Assembly (NCBI RefSeq): GCF_904849725.1
Contig: NC_058522.1
Coordinates: forward strand, 230,677,084-230,741,083
Direction of reading: 5' to 3'
From: Hordeum vulgare subsp. vulgare
Taxonomy: Eukaryota > Streptophyta > Magnoliopsida > Poales > Poaceae
DNA length: 64,000 nucleotides
The notes below the pieces were generated by a model. It did not search any database. It was not told the DNA's origin and worked only from the letters and a program-made list of their open reading frames with translations. Each line of letters starts with the position of its first letter. Within the stretch, counting starts at the first letter, position 1. The position numbers were made by a program, and so were the translations under genes. Of the stretch, positions 33,194 to 44,707 are shown one piece after another.

Positions 33194-36100
33194 ATGACTG
33201 ATCGTGAATGGATGCACACCGGTCACTATAGTCAGAGAGATATGACCGATGAATGGTTGAGAAAAACCTATGAATTCGTGGAAACGGCGTTTTCTAAAGG
33301 CCAGCCAAAAACATGGTGCCCCTGCACTAAGTGCAAGAATTATTCGCGACAGACAAAGGATGTAATGGGTAAACACCTGCAGATGCGTGGTTTTACTCCC
33401 GGCTATACCTTGTGGACATTTCATGGTGAGTCGGCCCAATGTAACAGAGACGAGGTGTTGCGTCGGCGCACCGATGATCATGGTACAGGGATTGAAGACA
33501 TGGTGAATGACTTTGATGATGCTCGGAACAAGGACGAAGAGATGGAGGAATCCGCGAAAGCCTTCTATGCCATGTTGGAGTCTTCAAAACGTCCTCTTCA
33601 CGAGCACACTAAGATTTCTCAGCTAGATGCCATCGCACAAGTAATGGCTCTGAAAGCCCAGTTCAACATTGGAAGAGATCTGTTTGACTCAGTGATGACC
33701 CTATTTGGGCGCTTTCTACCAGAAGGTCATATTATGCCTTCAAACCTATATGAGTCAGACAAAATCCTTAGTGCACTCAAGATGCCGTATGAGCAGATAC
33801 ATGCTTGTGAGAAGGGATGTGCCTTATTTAGGAAAGAGTATGCGGACGAAACATATTGTCCATTTTGCAAGTCCTCCAGATATGTTGAGGTAGAAAATAG
33901 TGAAGGTGAGAAGAAGCAGAGCAAAATCCCCGTGAGTGTCCTACGGTATCTGCCGATCCTACCAAGACTTCAACGACTTTACATGCTCGAAGAAACAGCA
34001 AAACAGATGACATGGCACAAACATGGAATTAGGAAAGAATTAGATGAACACGGAGTTCCGATGTTGGTACACCCTTCAGATGGTGACGCATGGAAGGCAT
34101 TCGATAGTATACATAAGGAAAAAGCTAAAGAACCAAGGAATTGTCGAATCGCCATCAGCCTCGATGGGTTCAATCCTTTTGGTATGACGGCTACCCAATA
34201 TAGTTGTTGGCCTGTATTTGTCATTCCCCTCAATCTTCCACCATCATCCATTATGCAAAGAAAGCACATATTTCTGACGTTGATAGTTCCAGGGCCAAAA
34301 TACCCGGGGAAGAATATGAGTGTGTACATGCAACCGCTGATGGATGACTTGAAAGAAGCTTGGGTGAATGGGGTCAACACATACGACGCAGCTAAGAAAG
34401 AGAACTTTCAAATGTATGTTTGGTACCAATACTCGTTGCATGATCTGCCAGCATTTGCGCTTTTCGTTGCCTGGTGTGTGCATGGAAGGTTCCCATGCCC
34501 ACAATGCAAGGCAGCTCTTAAGTTTCATTGGTTGCCGGCGGGTGGGAAGTATTCCTGCTTTGACTTGCATAGACAGTTCTTCCTATGGACCATCCTTTCA
34601 GAAAAGACAAGAAGAATTTCATGAAAGGTAAAGTAGTCAAACACTCTGCACCACCTGCATTGACGGGGGCACAAATTAATGAACAGTTAAAATCTATGGA
34701 GCCTTATCCAAACCGTCCATGCTATTTCTTGGGTTATAATGAGGAACACGCCTAGATCCACAAGCCATGCATCTGGGATCTCCCCTACTTCGAAGACCTC
34801 TTACTTCCACACAACATTGACATGATGCACACTGAAAAGAATATCGCCGAGGCCCTTCTTGGCACATTTTTCGGCACTGATAAGGGCAAAGTTAATACAA
34901 AGGCTAGAGTTGACCAGGAGACTCTGTGTGATAGGCCATCACTAAACATGCGAGAACCGAAAGGAAGAAAAAATTTGGTCCAAACCACCTGCCTGGTACA
35001 ATCTAGAGAAGGGAGCAATAAGGGAAATCCTCTTGTGGGTGCACAAAAAGTTGATGTTCCCCAATGGGTATGCTGCGAATCTAGCGAGGGGAGCGAGCAT
35101 TGAAAAAATGAAAATTTTTGGGCTCAAGAGTCATGATTGGCACATATGGCTTGAGCGGATAATGCCGGTGATGTTGCGTGGATATATCCCCGAGGCTGAA
35201 TGGCTAGTATTGGCCGAGTTGAGCTATTTCTTCCGTGTTCTTTGTGCTAAAGAGTTGTCGCGTGCCTTGATAGATGACATGGAAGAGTTGGCGCCTGAGT
35301 TGCTCTGCAAGTTAGAGAAGATTTTTCCACCGGGCTTCTTTAATCCGATGCAACACATGATTTTGCATCTCCCAACCGAGGCAAGATTGGGTGGCCCTGT
35401 GCAAAATCGTTGGTGCTACGCAACTGAAAGAATGCAGAAGACACTTCGAGGAAAATGTAAAAATAAACGTAGAATTGAAGCATCGATGGCCGAGGCGTTC
35501 ATTACCGAGGAGGCGGCATACTTCGTAACAGCACACTATGATGCTACTATGCACAGCTTGCATAATCCAAAGCCTCGGTACAATCTGGGCGACCCCAAAC
35601 GACGTGAATCCAATCTCAGCCTTTTCAAAGGGAAGCTCGCACCTTCTGGTGTGGGAAAACCAAAGTTGCTTTGCGTCGAGGAGTGGCGCACAATAACGAT
35701 GTATATATTAAACAATTTAACAGAAGTTCGGCCATACATCGAGTAAGTGCTTTGTACATTGTTTCGCAACTTTTAACAAGTTTTGTGTCTAACAACTATT
35801 ATTAATTGATACAGTCGATACGTCGAACAATTCTCGAATGGTGTTGCAATCGAAAAAGAATCCATTCTCGAGTATGAACTTCTTGAAAAGACAGGAGGCG
35901 GCTATCCCGGTTTCATCTCTTGGTTCAGAAAAACGGTACCTCCCTTATATATAATAAGTGATTTCCTTTGTTGCTATTACTCATGAGTAACACACCAAAC
36001 TCTATCTTTTCTTAACTTCTAGGCTAATTCAGATGAGCAAGTCGACGATGAATTGAGACAAATAGCTAATGGTTTTGACTTTAAGGTATGTACATTTCAG

Positions 36101-36835
36101 AAGTACGACATCAACGGATATCGCTTTCGTACTGCTAGCAAAGAGCTTTCAATGCCCGGTCGAAAAACAAACAATTCCCGTGTCTCTGCTATGGGGGAGG
36201 GAGGTGTCGAGTATTATGGAAGACTTGAAGAAGTCTACGAACTTCATTATTATGGTGTAAATCCTCCAAACGTTGTTGTGTTCAAATGTCATTGGTTCGA
36301 TCCTACTAAGACAAGACAGACTCATGAACATCTTGGGATTGTCGAAATTCGACAAGACAGGCAGTTAAGCGGTGCCGATGTCTATATTGTGGCTCAACAG
36401 GCCACCCAAGTTTTCTATCTGCCATACTGTCGTCAAAGTGTTAAGAACCTAGAAGGTTGGTATGTCGTGTTCGATGTGCCGCCACATCTTAGACCACCTC
36501 CCCCAAATGAAGACGATTATGAACCTCAAATTGACCCAATAACATATGATGGAGAATTTTTCGAAGAATCACGTGGTGTCAGACGTCGTACCCGAAACTG
36601 CTCTACGTCCAACCTGAACACGGAGGAACAAGACTCACGTGATGATGAGGAAGAAGTGGAAGTAGAAGAAGTTACCAATGCCGATAAGCTATCAATGCTT
36701 GATTGGTTACAAAAAGGCCTTCCACATGATGTCCCTGAACCCGATGACGATATCAGTCATGACGACACGTGTGATACTGATGATGATTTTTCTTCAATTG
36801 ACCATAGAGAAGAGACAGATGATCCAGACTATTAG
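33194..36835 (+). pseudogene. CACTA transposase gene (TNPD/TNP2-like)
   Basis: The start ATG is at 33194. The N-terminal transposase-associated domain has MTDREWMHTGHYSQRDMTDE and WCPCTKCKNYS. The Transposase_21 (TNP2) region has KGCALFRKEYADETYCPFC, ISLDGFNPFGM, PGPKYPGKNMSVYMQPL and CPQCKAALKFHWLP. Frame breaks occur near 34560 and 35030, with a stop at 34753-34755. DUF4218-like text (SHDWHIWLERIMPVMLRGYI) runs to 35743. Introns are visible at about 35744-35813 (GTAAGT to ATACAG) and about 35935-36023 (GTACCT to TTCTAG). The last part (36053-36835) is DUF4216-like, with VVVFKCHWFDPTKTRQTHEH, then a very acidic tail. The gene is degenerate and I infer no active transposase. Confidence 0.88.
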
Positions 36836-37230
36836 TACTTTGTATGCATCCAAACATTGTTGTTTAATTATTCAATTATTAGTTGAATTATTCATGTATT
36901 TATTATTGTTCATTTAATTATTGTCCTTGAATTTGTACTAATTATTTAACTATTTATCGTTACAGGTGGTGAGACATAGCAGGCGGGGATAAGTTGAGGA
37001 TATCACCTGGGCAGCTACGGAGAACTTTGTTGTAGAGCTTTGCCGAGGAGCCCCGTGGGAGAGGCGTAGGAAAGAAGAGAGGCAGAGGACGTGGTCGTGG
37101 GAAAGGGAGGCTGCATGATAGGAGCCAGTCGCCACCACCCTCGGCTACTTTTGTCTCAGCCACTTCACCCTTGCAGACGAGGGTGTCACCGGTGCGGGAT
37201 CCTACCGTCCAGGAGCACATACCGATGCAG

Positions 37231-37368
37231 GGGGCTGAGGCAGAGGCTGAGGCGGAGGGTGCTGAGGCCGAGGCTGAGGCGGAGGGGGCTGAGGCGGAGG
37301 GTGATGAGGCGGAGGGTGATGAGGCGGAGGCTGAGGCGGAGGGGGCTGAGGCAGAGGTTGAGGGGGCT
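37231..37368 (+). repeat. Coding minisatellite, Ala-Glu repeat
   Basis: GAGGCGGAGGCTGAGGC-type units encode AEAEAEGAEAEAEAEG-like text with occasional GDE. The repeat is in frame with the surrounding exon. The opposite strands give proline- and leucine-rich shadow frames that are not genes. Confidence 0.85.
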
Positions 37369-39008
37369 GCCAGCAAGTCGGTCTACCAACGTGGTATGAC
37401 ACGAGTTCCAAACCGATTGGACTTGCAGCACAAGCCGTTAATTAAGCCAGATGGCGAGAAGTAAGTTGATATATATTGTGTACCTTATATCATTATATTT
37501 CACCAAGTAGCTAATGTCTTTGCCTTATCATTATGTAGGGGGTAGGATTACCCGCAGAATACCCGGAATCCAAACTTCCTCCTTGGTGCTTTACTTAGGG
37601 AGCACTTCCCCGGGATAGTGCAATTGCCCGGTGAGGGTATGGTTCCCGAGCCAGGACTCAAGTGGGAGCACTACCAAGCCGCTCTGCTCCCGGAAAACAC
37701 ACATGTCAACGGTGTTGTTTGCGTGAGCGTGGCCGACAAGGTGTTGGCTGATTTTTGGGTAACTATTATTTTACCCAATAAAAAGTATAAAATGTTATAT
37801 ATTGTTATTTCTTTCCAAATCATTTCACTATTCATGTGTGCATCTATTTGGCATAATTGCAGAGTTACTTTAGGGTCGAGGAGGGGACGGAGGAGGCGGC
37901 CAAGAAGAACCTCGTGAAAGAGTGCAAGAGTTTATTGAATAACATGAGGCACGAGCTGCGTGTTCAGGTTGTTCGAGATTGGTACGCCAAGCAAGGGGAG
38001 CCGAAGACAAAGACTGAATGTCGAAAGATTTTCCTTGATAAGACCGAGTACATGGAGGTATGTACATTCCAAAGATCAATTCTTAGGGCTAGTTAGGTCT
38101 ATTTAGTTACAAAACTTAGTTTCATTCTTCATTAACTTACATTCATAGGTGCCCCTGAGATGGTTGGCCGATAAGATGGATTGTTGGGAGATGATAGCGG
38201 ACAGGTGGTGCACAGAGGCTTGGTCGAGCACCCACACTATGGCCAAGGACCGTCGTGCCCAATTGGTTGGTGTGCCACACAACCAAGGCAATGCCAACAT
38301 CAAGCAATACGCCAAAAAATGGGTATGTGTGCCTTGTTTTGTTTCATCAATAATTTGTTCGTTCATGATTTTTGTTGTACAAATTCTTTGTCTTTTCGTG
38401 TAGGCCAAACACAATAACCAGCCCGAGCCTGAGGGATACGCCGTGTTTAGCATGGCCCATAAGGGCTTGTACAAGACGGCGAAGGCATATTCTGAGGGGG
38501 ACGGGCCGTCGGCGTACACAAGCCTGTCCGCCTACAACAAGATGACGTCTTATTCTGAGGTGGTCAAACAGCTGCGCGGGCCTGACTTTGACCTGAGCCA
38601 GAATCCTATCGTTCCAGAGGCATTAATGATCTCTGGTGGCGGTAAGAGTCATGGCACGCTGGCCATGTGTGATGGCTTCGTCCCTATCACTGAGACTCTA
38701 TCTCAGATCAAGTCGAGGAAAACGAGCTCCGCTCCTGCAATACGGCAACGCGCGAGGCCAGTTGATCTTGCCATCGAGGTTAGTTTTCTTCATTATTTCT
38801 TTCGTTCTTTTGTCCCTGGATGGATGATGAAAATTCCTTTTGAGGAGTGGTTGCAGGCCGCACTTATTAAGGAGAGGGAGGCCACCAGGCTCTTGTTGGA
38901 GGAGAGGGACCGGAATACGCAGAGGTTTCTAGACGAGGGGAGGGCACGCAATAATGCCCATGCGAAGGCCATGCACGACTTCGTTGCGGTAAGTCAGTTG
39001 TGTGAGAA

Positions 39009-39132
39009 GCAAGGCTATGTGTGTGACGCAACAAGGCTATTTCTTTGACTCCTCGAAAACTAATTTGCAGGCTATGTGTGAGACGCAACAAGGCTATTTC
39101 TTTGACTCCTCGAAAACTAATTTGCAGGCTAT
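39009..39132 (+). repeat. 57-bp tandem duplication including a splice acceptor
   Basis: GACGCAACAAGGCTATTTCT recurs at 39025 and 39082, exactly 57 bp apart. Each copy ends TAATTTGCAGGCTATGTGTG, which looks like an intron 3' end (TTTGCAG) plus exon start. The duplication therefore presents two alternative acceptors. Confidence 0.8.
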
Positions 39133-39391
39133 GTGTGAGAAGCAAGGTTTGCCGCCCCCTCCGCCGATGCCTTCTCCGGTGGGAACGGTGAGTTCCCTTT
39201 CAATGACCAACCTTACACGGTCTTATACCATTGTTTGTCGCCGTGCTAACCACATATTTTAACTCTTGCCTTGTTGCAGCATCATTCAAGAGTTGAATCC
39301 CACGATCCCTTTACTTCTCCTGGTGAGAGCCCTAGCAACCCAGCGACCAACGGAGATGCAGCTTCTCCTTCGTTTCTTGGCATTCGGTAAG

Positions 39392-40104
39392 TTATTCCTC
39401 TCCTTCTTATTCTTCTTATTGTTTAGATCAACTTAGATTATGCCAGGCTTTAGTTAGCTTAGTAAATTCTAGTTGATATTAGCCCTGGTTTAGTTAGCTT
39501 AGTAAATTCTAGTTGATATTAGAGCTCAAAAATGACATAATTAGTTTAGAAAGTTTTAAAAGAAACCAGAAGAGAAGAACAAACAAGAGATGAAGAAATA
39601 AGAGAAGAAGAAAGAGGAGAAAAAGATAACTTCTCTTCTTTATTTTTCTCTATCTTCTTCTTCTTCTTCTTCCACTTCTTCTTGTTCTTCTTCTTCTTCT
39701 TCTTCTTCCACTTCCTCTTCTAATTGCTTAGCTTAATTTAGATAACTTCTTTCTTATTGTATTCTTCTTCTAAATTCTTTCTCATTATGCAGATTTTGAT
39801 AAAGCAGCATGGCATATGGATGGATGCTCAAGACTTTGTAATGCACTTGTCTAGTCCTAGATGAACTTTGTAATGCAACTTTATTTGTGGATGCACTTGT
39901 GATGCTTTGTAATACTTTGAGATCTTGTTTGCACTTTAATGACATATATTCGTGTTGTTTGCACTTGTGTTGTGCTGTTTTCACTTTGTGATGCACTTGT
40001 GGTGCTGTTTAGGGGCAGATTCAATATATATATGTTGTTGTTTGTATCTATGTTTTGCAAATGCAGGGAATTAACAGAAAACAAATATGAAAAAAAGCAC
40101 AGAG
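39392..40104 (+). other. 3' non-coding region of CACTA with purine/pyrimidine microsatellite
   Basis: A purine-rich stretch (GAAGAGAAGAAC to GGAGAAAAAG, 39560-39628) is followed by a pyrimidine stretch of CTT repeats (39632-39722). Together they form a loose inverted repeat. A 40-bp phrase GTTTAGTTAGCTTAGTAAAT is repeated near 39450 and 39489. The rest is T-rich and holds no ORF I recognise. Confidence 0.6.
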
Positions 40105-40601
40105 GGTCTTTGCCTACAGCTTACTGACGGCAAAGGCTTTGCCGTCGGTGGACTGACGGCAGCCTGTGTATTCTCGCAACTCTGGGAATACGAAATTTTC
40201 GGCTTTGCCGTCAGCTGGGCTCCAGCTGTCGGCAAAGAGGCGGCCAAGGGGACCCAGGGGTTTCGGCTTTGCCGTCAGCTCTGCTACGGCTCTGGGCAAA
40301 GAGGGGAGGCTTTGCCGTCAGCTTTTCTACGGCTGTGGGCAAAGCCTGCCGTTAACCTTCTAACAGAGCTCGGCCTGCGCCGTTGCCACCACTGCTCTTT
40401 GCCGTCAGCCCGTGCCAGAAAGCTGATGGCAAAGTCTTTGTCGTCGGTCGAACTCCGGCTGTCGGGAAAGAAGGTGATTGCCGATAAAATCTTGGCCGGT
40501 ACCTTTGCCGACAGCACATTGACGGCAAAGCCTTTGCCATGAGTTAAACTGTTCTTTGCCGTCAGCTCTGGCTATCGGCAAACCAGTAGATTCCAGTAGT
40601 G
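40105..40601 (+). repeat. 3' subterminal repeats and TIR of CACTA
   Basis: About ten CTTTGCCGTCAGC-type units in both orientations, mirroring the 5' end, and the terminal TTCCAGTAGTG. Two similar phrases, GGCTTTGCCGTCAGCT at 40201 and 40264, suggest local tandem duplication. Confidence 0.9.
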
Positions 40602-41955
40602 ATGCACGTATGGTGAACCGTTATGTGATGAAGTAGGAGCATGATTTGTTTAATGATTGTCAACCTTTGTGTGGAGGTCGGGATCGCACGAGAGTTAACT
40701 CCTACCAACCCTTCCCCTAGGAACATGCGTCTAATACTTTACTTCAATGACTAATAGGCTTTTGCAATAAGTATGTGAGTTCTTTATGTTGAGTTCATGG
40801 ATTATACACACTCTCACCCTTCCACCTTTGCTAGCCTCTCTAGTACGGCACAACTTTCGTTGATACATTAAACCCGCCTTCCTCATAACATCCACCATAT
40901 ATTTTCCTCAAAACATCCACCATATCTACCTATTATGGCCTTGTCATAGCGATTCCGAGATATATTTCCATGCAACACTATCGTCCCGTTTTCATGACAC
41001 GCGCCATCACTTTCATATTGCTTATAGATTCATACTTTGTTCTAGATATCGAGTTGTAATCTTTTGAATTGTAAGTAAATAAAGGTGTGATAATTTGCAT
41101 TATAAGAGCATTTTCCCTTGTGAGAAAAGGATGATGGAAGTTATGATTCCCTCACAAGTTGGGATGAGTCTCCGGACTTTACAAAAAAATAAAAGAGGCC
41201 AAAGAAGCCCACCAAAAAAAAGAGTCAAGGAAAAAATTAGATAAAGAGAGAAGCGACAATGCTACTCTCTCTTTCCACACATGTGCTTCAAGATAGCACC
41301 ATGTTCTTCATAGAGAGTCTCCTATTTTGTCACTTTCATATAAATCGTGGAATTACATCTTTTGCACAACCACTTAGTTTTCTTTTTTGAGCTTTCATAC
41401 ACTTATAGCTCTAGTTCATTTGTTACATGGCAATCCCTAGTCACTCACACTAATATCTATTGATGAGCATCTCCATAGCCCGTTGATATGCCTAGTTGAT
41501 GTGAGACTATCTTCCCCTTTTTTTTGCAACATCCACCACACTCTACTCCACCTATAGTGATATATCCATGGCTCACGCTCATGTATTGCGTGGGAGTTGA
41601 AAAGGTTTGAGAACATAAAAAGTGTGAAACAATTGCTTGATTTTCATGGGGTTGTGCATGATTTAGATACTTTGTGTGGTGAAGATGGAGCATAGCGAGA
41701 CCATATGATTTTGTAGGGATAACTTTCTAAGACCATGTTATTTTGAAAGGAAGCAATTGCCTTATTGGCATGCTTGAAGTATTATTGTTTTTATGTCCAT
41801 ATTAGACTTTTGTTTTGAGTCTTATGGATCTGAATATTCATGCCACAATAGAGAATATTACATTTATAAATATGTTAGGTAGCATTCCACATAAAAAATT
41901 CTGTTTTTATCATTTACCTACTGAAGGACGAGCGGGAATTAAGCTTGCGGATGCT
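40602..41955 (+). other. Non-coding internal region of element A (right of CACTA)
   Basis: Continuation of 31262, with no RT or integrase. Phrases such as ATGGATTATACACACTCTCACC and TGCTAGCCTCTCTAGTAC are typical for Triticeae Athila-type elements. The last bases AAGCTTGCGGATGCT directly before the LTR are the degenerate polypurine tract (41941-41955). Confidence 0.7.
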
Positions 41956-43514
41956 TGATACGTCTCCAACGTATCTATATTTTTTGCTTGTTCTATGCTA
42001 TTATATTATCTGTTTTGGATGTTTTATGTGCATTTATATGTTTTTTATATTATTTTTGGGACTAACCTATTAATCAAGAGCCTAGTGCCAGTTTCTGGTT
42101 TTTCCATGTTTTTGAGTATTGCATATAAGGAATATTAAACGGAGTCCAAACGGAACAAAATATCTGAAAAGGTTTTTCTTGGACCAGAAGACACCCATTA
42201 CAGTTGGGGGGCAGGGCATCTGCCGGGAGGCCACAAGCCTGTAGGGCGCACCCTCGGGGTGGTCGCGCCCCTGGCTTGTGGGCACCCTGCAGGTCTCCTA
42301 ACCCTATTATTTGGCTTATAAATTCCCAAATATTCCCGTATCGCCAACAATTGCCACAAATACTTTTACGCCGCTCGGAGCCTCTGTTCCCGTGAGATCC
42401 AATCTGGGAGCCTTATTTTGTAATCTGTCGGAGAGGGAATTGATCATGGAGGGCATCTATATCAACTCCATTGCCCCTCCGATGATGTGTGAGTAGTTCA
42501 TCACAGACCTACGGGGCCATAGCTAGTCGCTAGGTGGCTTCTTCTCTCTCTCTCTTTGATCTTCAATACCATGTTCTTCATGATCTTCTTGTAGATCTAT
42601 CTGATGTAATACTCTTTTGCGGTGTGTTTGTCGAGATCCGATGAATTGTGAGTTTATGTTCAGATTATCTATGAATATTTTTTGAGTCTCTTTTGAATTC
42701 TTATATGCATGATTTCATATCTTTGCAAGTCTCTTCAAATTATTGGTTTGGTTTGGCCAACTAGATCGGTAATTCCTGCAATGGGAGAAGTGCTTAGTTT
42801 TGGGTTCAATCTTGCGGTGTCCTCACCCAGTGACATAGCAGGGGTAGCAAGGCACGTATTGTATTGCTTCCATCAAGGATAAAAAGATTGGGTTTTCATC
42901 ATATTGCTTGAGTTTATCCCTCTACATCATGACATTTTACTTAATGTGTTACTCTGTTCTTCATGAACTTAATACTCTAGATGCAGGCAGGAGTCGGTCG
43001 ATGTGTGGAGTAATAGTAGTAGATGCAGAATCGTTTAGGTCCACTTGACACGGACGTGATGCCTATATGCATAATCATTGCCTTAGATATCTTCATAATT
43101 ATTCGCTTTTCTATCAATTGCTCGATAGTAATTTGTTCACCCACTATATTATTTTCCTTTATGAGAGAAGCCTCTAGTGAAACCTACGGTCCTCGGGTCT
43201 ACTTTCCATATTATATTTTCAGATCTATAAACTAAAAATACCAAAAATACTTTGCTGCAATTTGTTTACTTATGTTTCCGCAATCTTTTATATCTATATC
43301 TATCAGATTTCGTCCTTGGAAATAACTCTGAGGGGATTGACAACCCCTTTATAGCGTTGGGTGGAAGTGTTTGATTGTTTGTGTAGGTACTACTATTGGG
43401 GCCTTGCTTGTTCCTCCTACTGGATTGATACCTTGGTTCTCAATAAATTGAGGGATATACTTATCTACTTCACTGCATCACCCTTTCCTCTTCAAGGAAA
43501 AAACCAACGGTAGC
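41956..43514 (+). repeat. 3' LTR of element A
   Basis: Begins TGATACGTCTCCAACG directly after the polypurine tract. The right end is placed at about 43514 because integrase coding of element D begins there (DYVTKWVEA). The exact CA terminus and target duplication cannot be fixed since the 5' LTR is outside the window. TATAAATTCCC at 42317 is the likely TATA box. Confidence 0.8.
42317..42322 (+). promoter_or_regulatory. TATA box in element A LTR
   Basis: TTGGCTTATAAATTCCC, a well-formed plant TATA context about 360 bp into the LTR. Confidence 0.6.
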
Positions 43515-44250
43515 ATTGATTATGTCACTAAGTGGGTAGAAGCTATTTCAACCAGTAGTGTTGATCATAAAACCTCTATTAAAATGCTTAAGGAAGTTAT
43601 TTTCCCAAGTTTTGGAGTCCCTATATACTTAATGACTGATGGTGGTTCATAGTTTATTCATGGTGCTTTTTGTAAGTTGCTTGCTAGATATGATGTTAAC
43701 CATAAAATTGCATCTCCCTATCATCCTCAATCTGGTGGTCAAGTAGAATTAACCAATGGAGAACGAAAATTAGTTTTCCCAAAGACTCTCAATAAGTCCC
43801 GAAACAATTGGTCTAATAAACTAGATGATGCATTGTGGGTCTATAGAACAACTTATAAAAATCCTATGGGTATGTCTCCTTATAAAATGGTTTATGGAAA
43901 AGAATGTCAATTAACTCTTGAGTTAGAACATAAAGGTTATTGGTCAATTAAATAACTCAATTATGATTTCAAACTTGTTGATGAACAGAGGTTATTTGAT
44001 ATTACCTCATTAGATGAATGGAGAACCCAAGCTTAGGAAAATGCCAAACTATTCAAAGAGAAGGTTAAAAGATGGCATGAAAAAAGAATCCAAAAGCGAG
44101 AATTCGAAGTTGGTGAATATGCTGTATTGTGCATTTCTCGTCTTAGATTTTTTGCAGGAAAACTTCTTTCCTAATGGGAAGGACCATATATCGTCAAAAA
44201 GATTATCGGTATGGAGATATTAAGAGCAATAATCCAAAAGGCACAAACCC
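43515..44250 (+). pseudogene. Integrase fragment of element D (Athila lineage)
   Basis: Opens directly at the LTR of element A with DYVTKWVEAISTSSVDHKTS. The second catalytic aspartate is in YLMTDGGS, with a stop just after it at 43650. The glutamate is in HPQSGGQVELTNGE. The rest includes LDDALWVYRTTYKNPMGMSP and YKMVYGKECQLTLELEHKGY, then further frame breaks to about 44250. The first catalytic D and the zinc finger are missing; they should lie left of the window, beyond element A. Element A therefore inserted in D's integrase. Clearly Athila-type and inactive. Confidence 0.88.
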
Positions 44251-44706
44251 GAAGGTGGTCAATGGACAAGGAATAAAGCACTATATTTCAGGTACACCTA
44301 TTAATGTTGAAACAATTATTATTCAAACCATGGCACCGGAGGAATACATAAAGGAGACCTTCCAAAACACTCCAAAACCCTTAAAAGGAAGAGGTATATG
44401 ATACGATAAGTAAACGGACTCCGAAAAATCCGAAAAAATATTTTCTGTTAGTTTTGGAATATTACAAAAATTAGGAAATTGATAAACACACAAGAAGGCA
44501 ACCCAGGTGCCCACTAGGCACTAGAGCGCGCCGGCCCAACCTGGCGCGCCCTGGTGTGTAGTGGGCCCCTTGGGCGCCTTCGTGGATCCGTTTGCTTGTA
44601 GGGCAAGTATTTCTCTGTATATAAAAATTCTGTATATATCTCTCTCCATGATTTGACCCTAGTACCACGGAGAAATCCTCTGCTCTTGTTTCGTCCCATT
44701 TTTCTA
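44251..44706 (+). other. Element D spacer between integrase and env-position ORF
   Basis: The first part still encodes integrase-tail text (GTNPKVVNGQGIKHYISGTP, 44231-44310; EEYIKETFQNTPKPLKGRGI to 44401). It then becomes non-coding, with GCGCGCC-rich sequence at 44525-44560, TATATAAAAA at 44618-44627, and a pyrimidine tract ending TTTTTCTAG at 44707 that resembles a splice acceptor. Confidence 0.6.
44618..44627 (+). promoter_or_regulatory. Possible internal TATA motif upstream of env-position ORF (element D)
   Basis: TATATAAAAA lies about 90 bp upstream of the ORF. It could serve an internal promoter, or be chance in AT-rich DNA. Low confidence. Confidence 0.3.
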
Positions 44707-44707
44707 G

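Larger units (their letters stand above)
36966..39391 (+). pseudogene. CACTA second gene (TNPA/Transposase_24-like), multi-exon
   Basis: It lies directly downstream in the same orientation. The exon ending at 37460 carries a basic RGRGRGKG patch, a proline-rich part and an acidic Ala-Glu repeat. Further exons follow with clear GT-AG borders: 37541 to 37758, 37862 to 38056 (HELRVQVVRDWYAKQG), 38150 to 38321 (RWCTEAWSSTHTMAKDRRAQ), 38404 to 38778 and from 38857. A short final exon begins HHSRVESHDPFTSPGE and stops after FLGIR near 39391. Some phases and the first exon are uncertain because the sequence is decayed. The exon text resembles plant En/Spm-type Transposase_24 proteins, thought to bind the element's ends. 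A 57-bp internal duplication disrupts it near 39010-39130. Confidence 0.72.
31263..40601 (+). mobile_element. Element E: CACTA (En/Spm) DNA transposon
   Basis: 9339 bp beginning CACTACTGGAAAAACATAA and ending TTCCAGTAGTG, flanked by the 3-bp duplication ATG (31260-31262 and 40602-40604). Both ends carry subterminal repeats of the GACGGCAAAG type in both orientations. Inside are a TNPD/TNP2-like transposase gene (33194-36835), a second gene of the TNPA/Transposase_24 type (36966-39391), a tandem 87-bp repeat, hairpins, and pyrimidine-rich microsatellites. Transposases of this superfamily cut and paste by a DDE mechanism, with the subterminal repeats bound by the second protein. Stops and frameshifts in the transposase gene suggest it cannot move by itself, though intact ends might be mobilised in trans. 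Confidence 0.95.

Noticed and set aside
37186..37411. Leucine/proline-rich minus ORFs opposite the Ala-Glu repeat
   Set aside because: They are mirror frames of a coding minisatellite.
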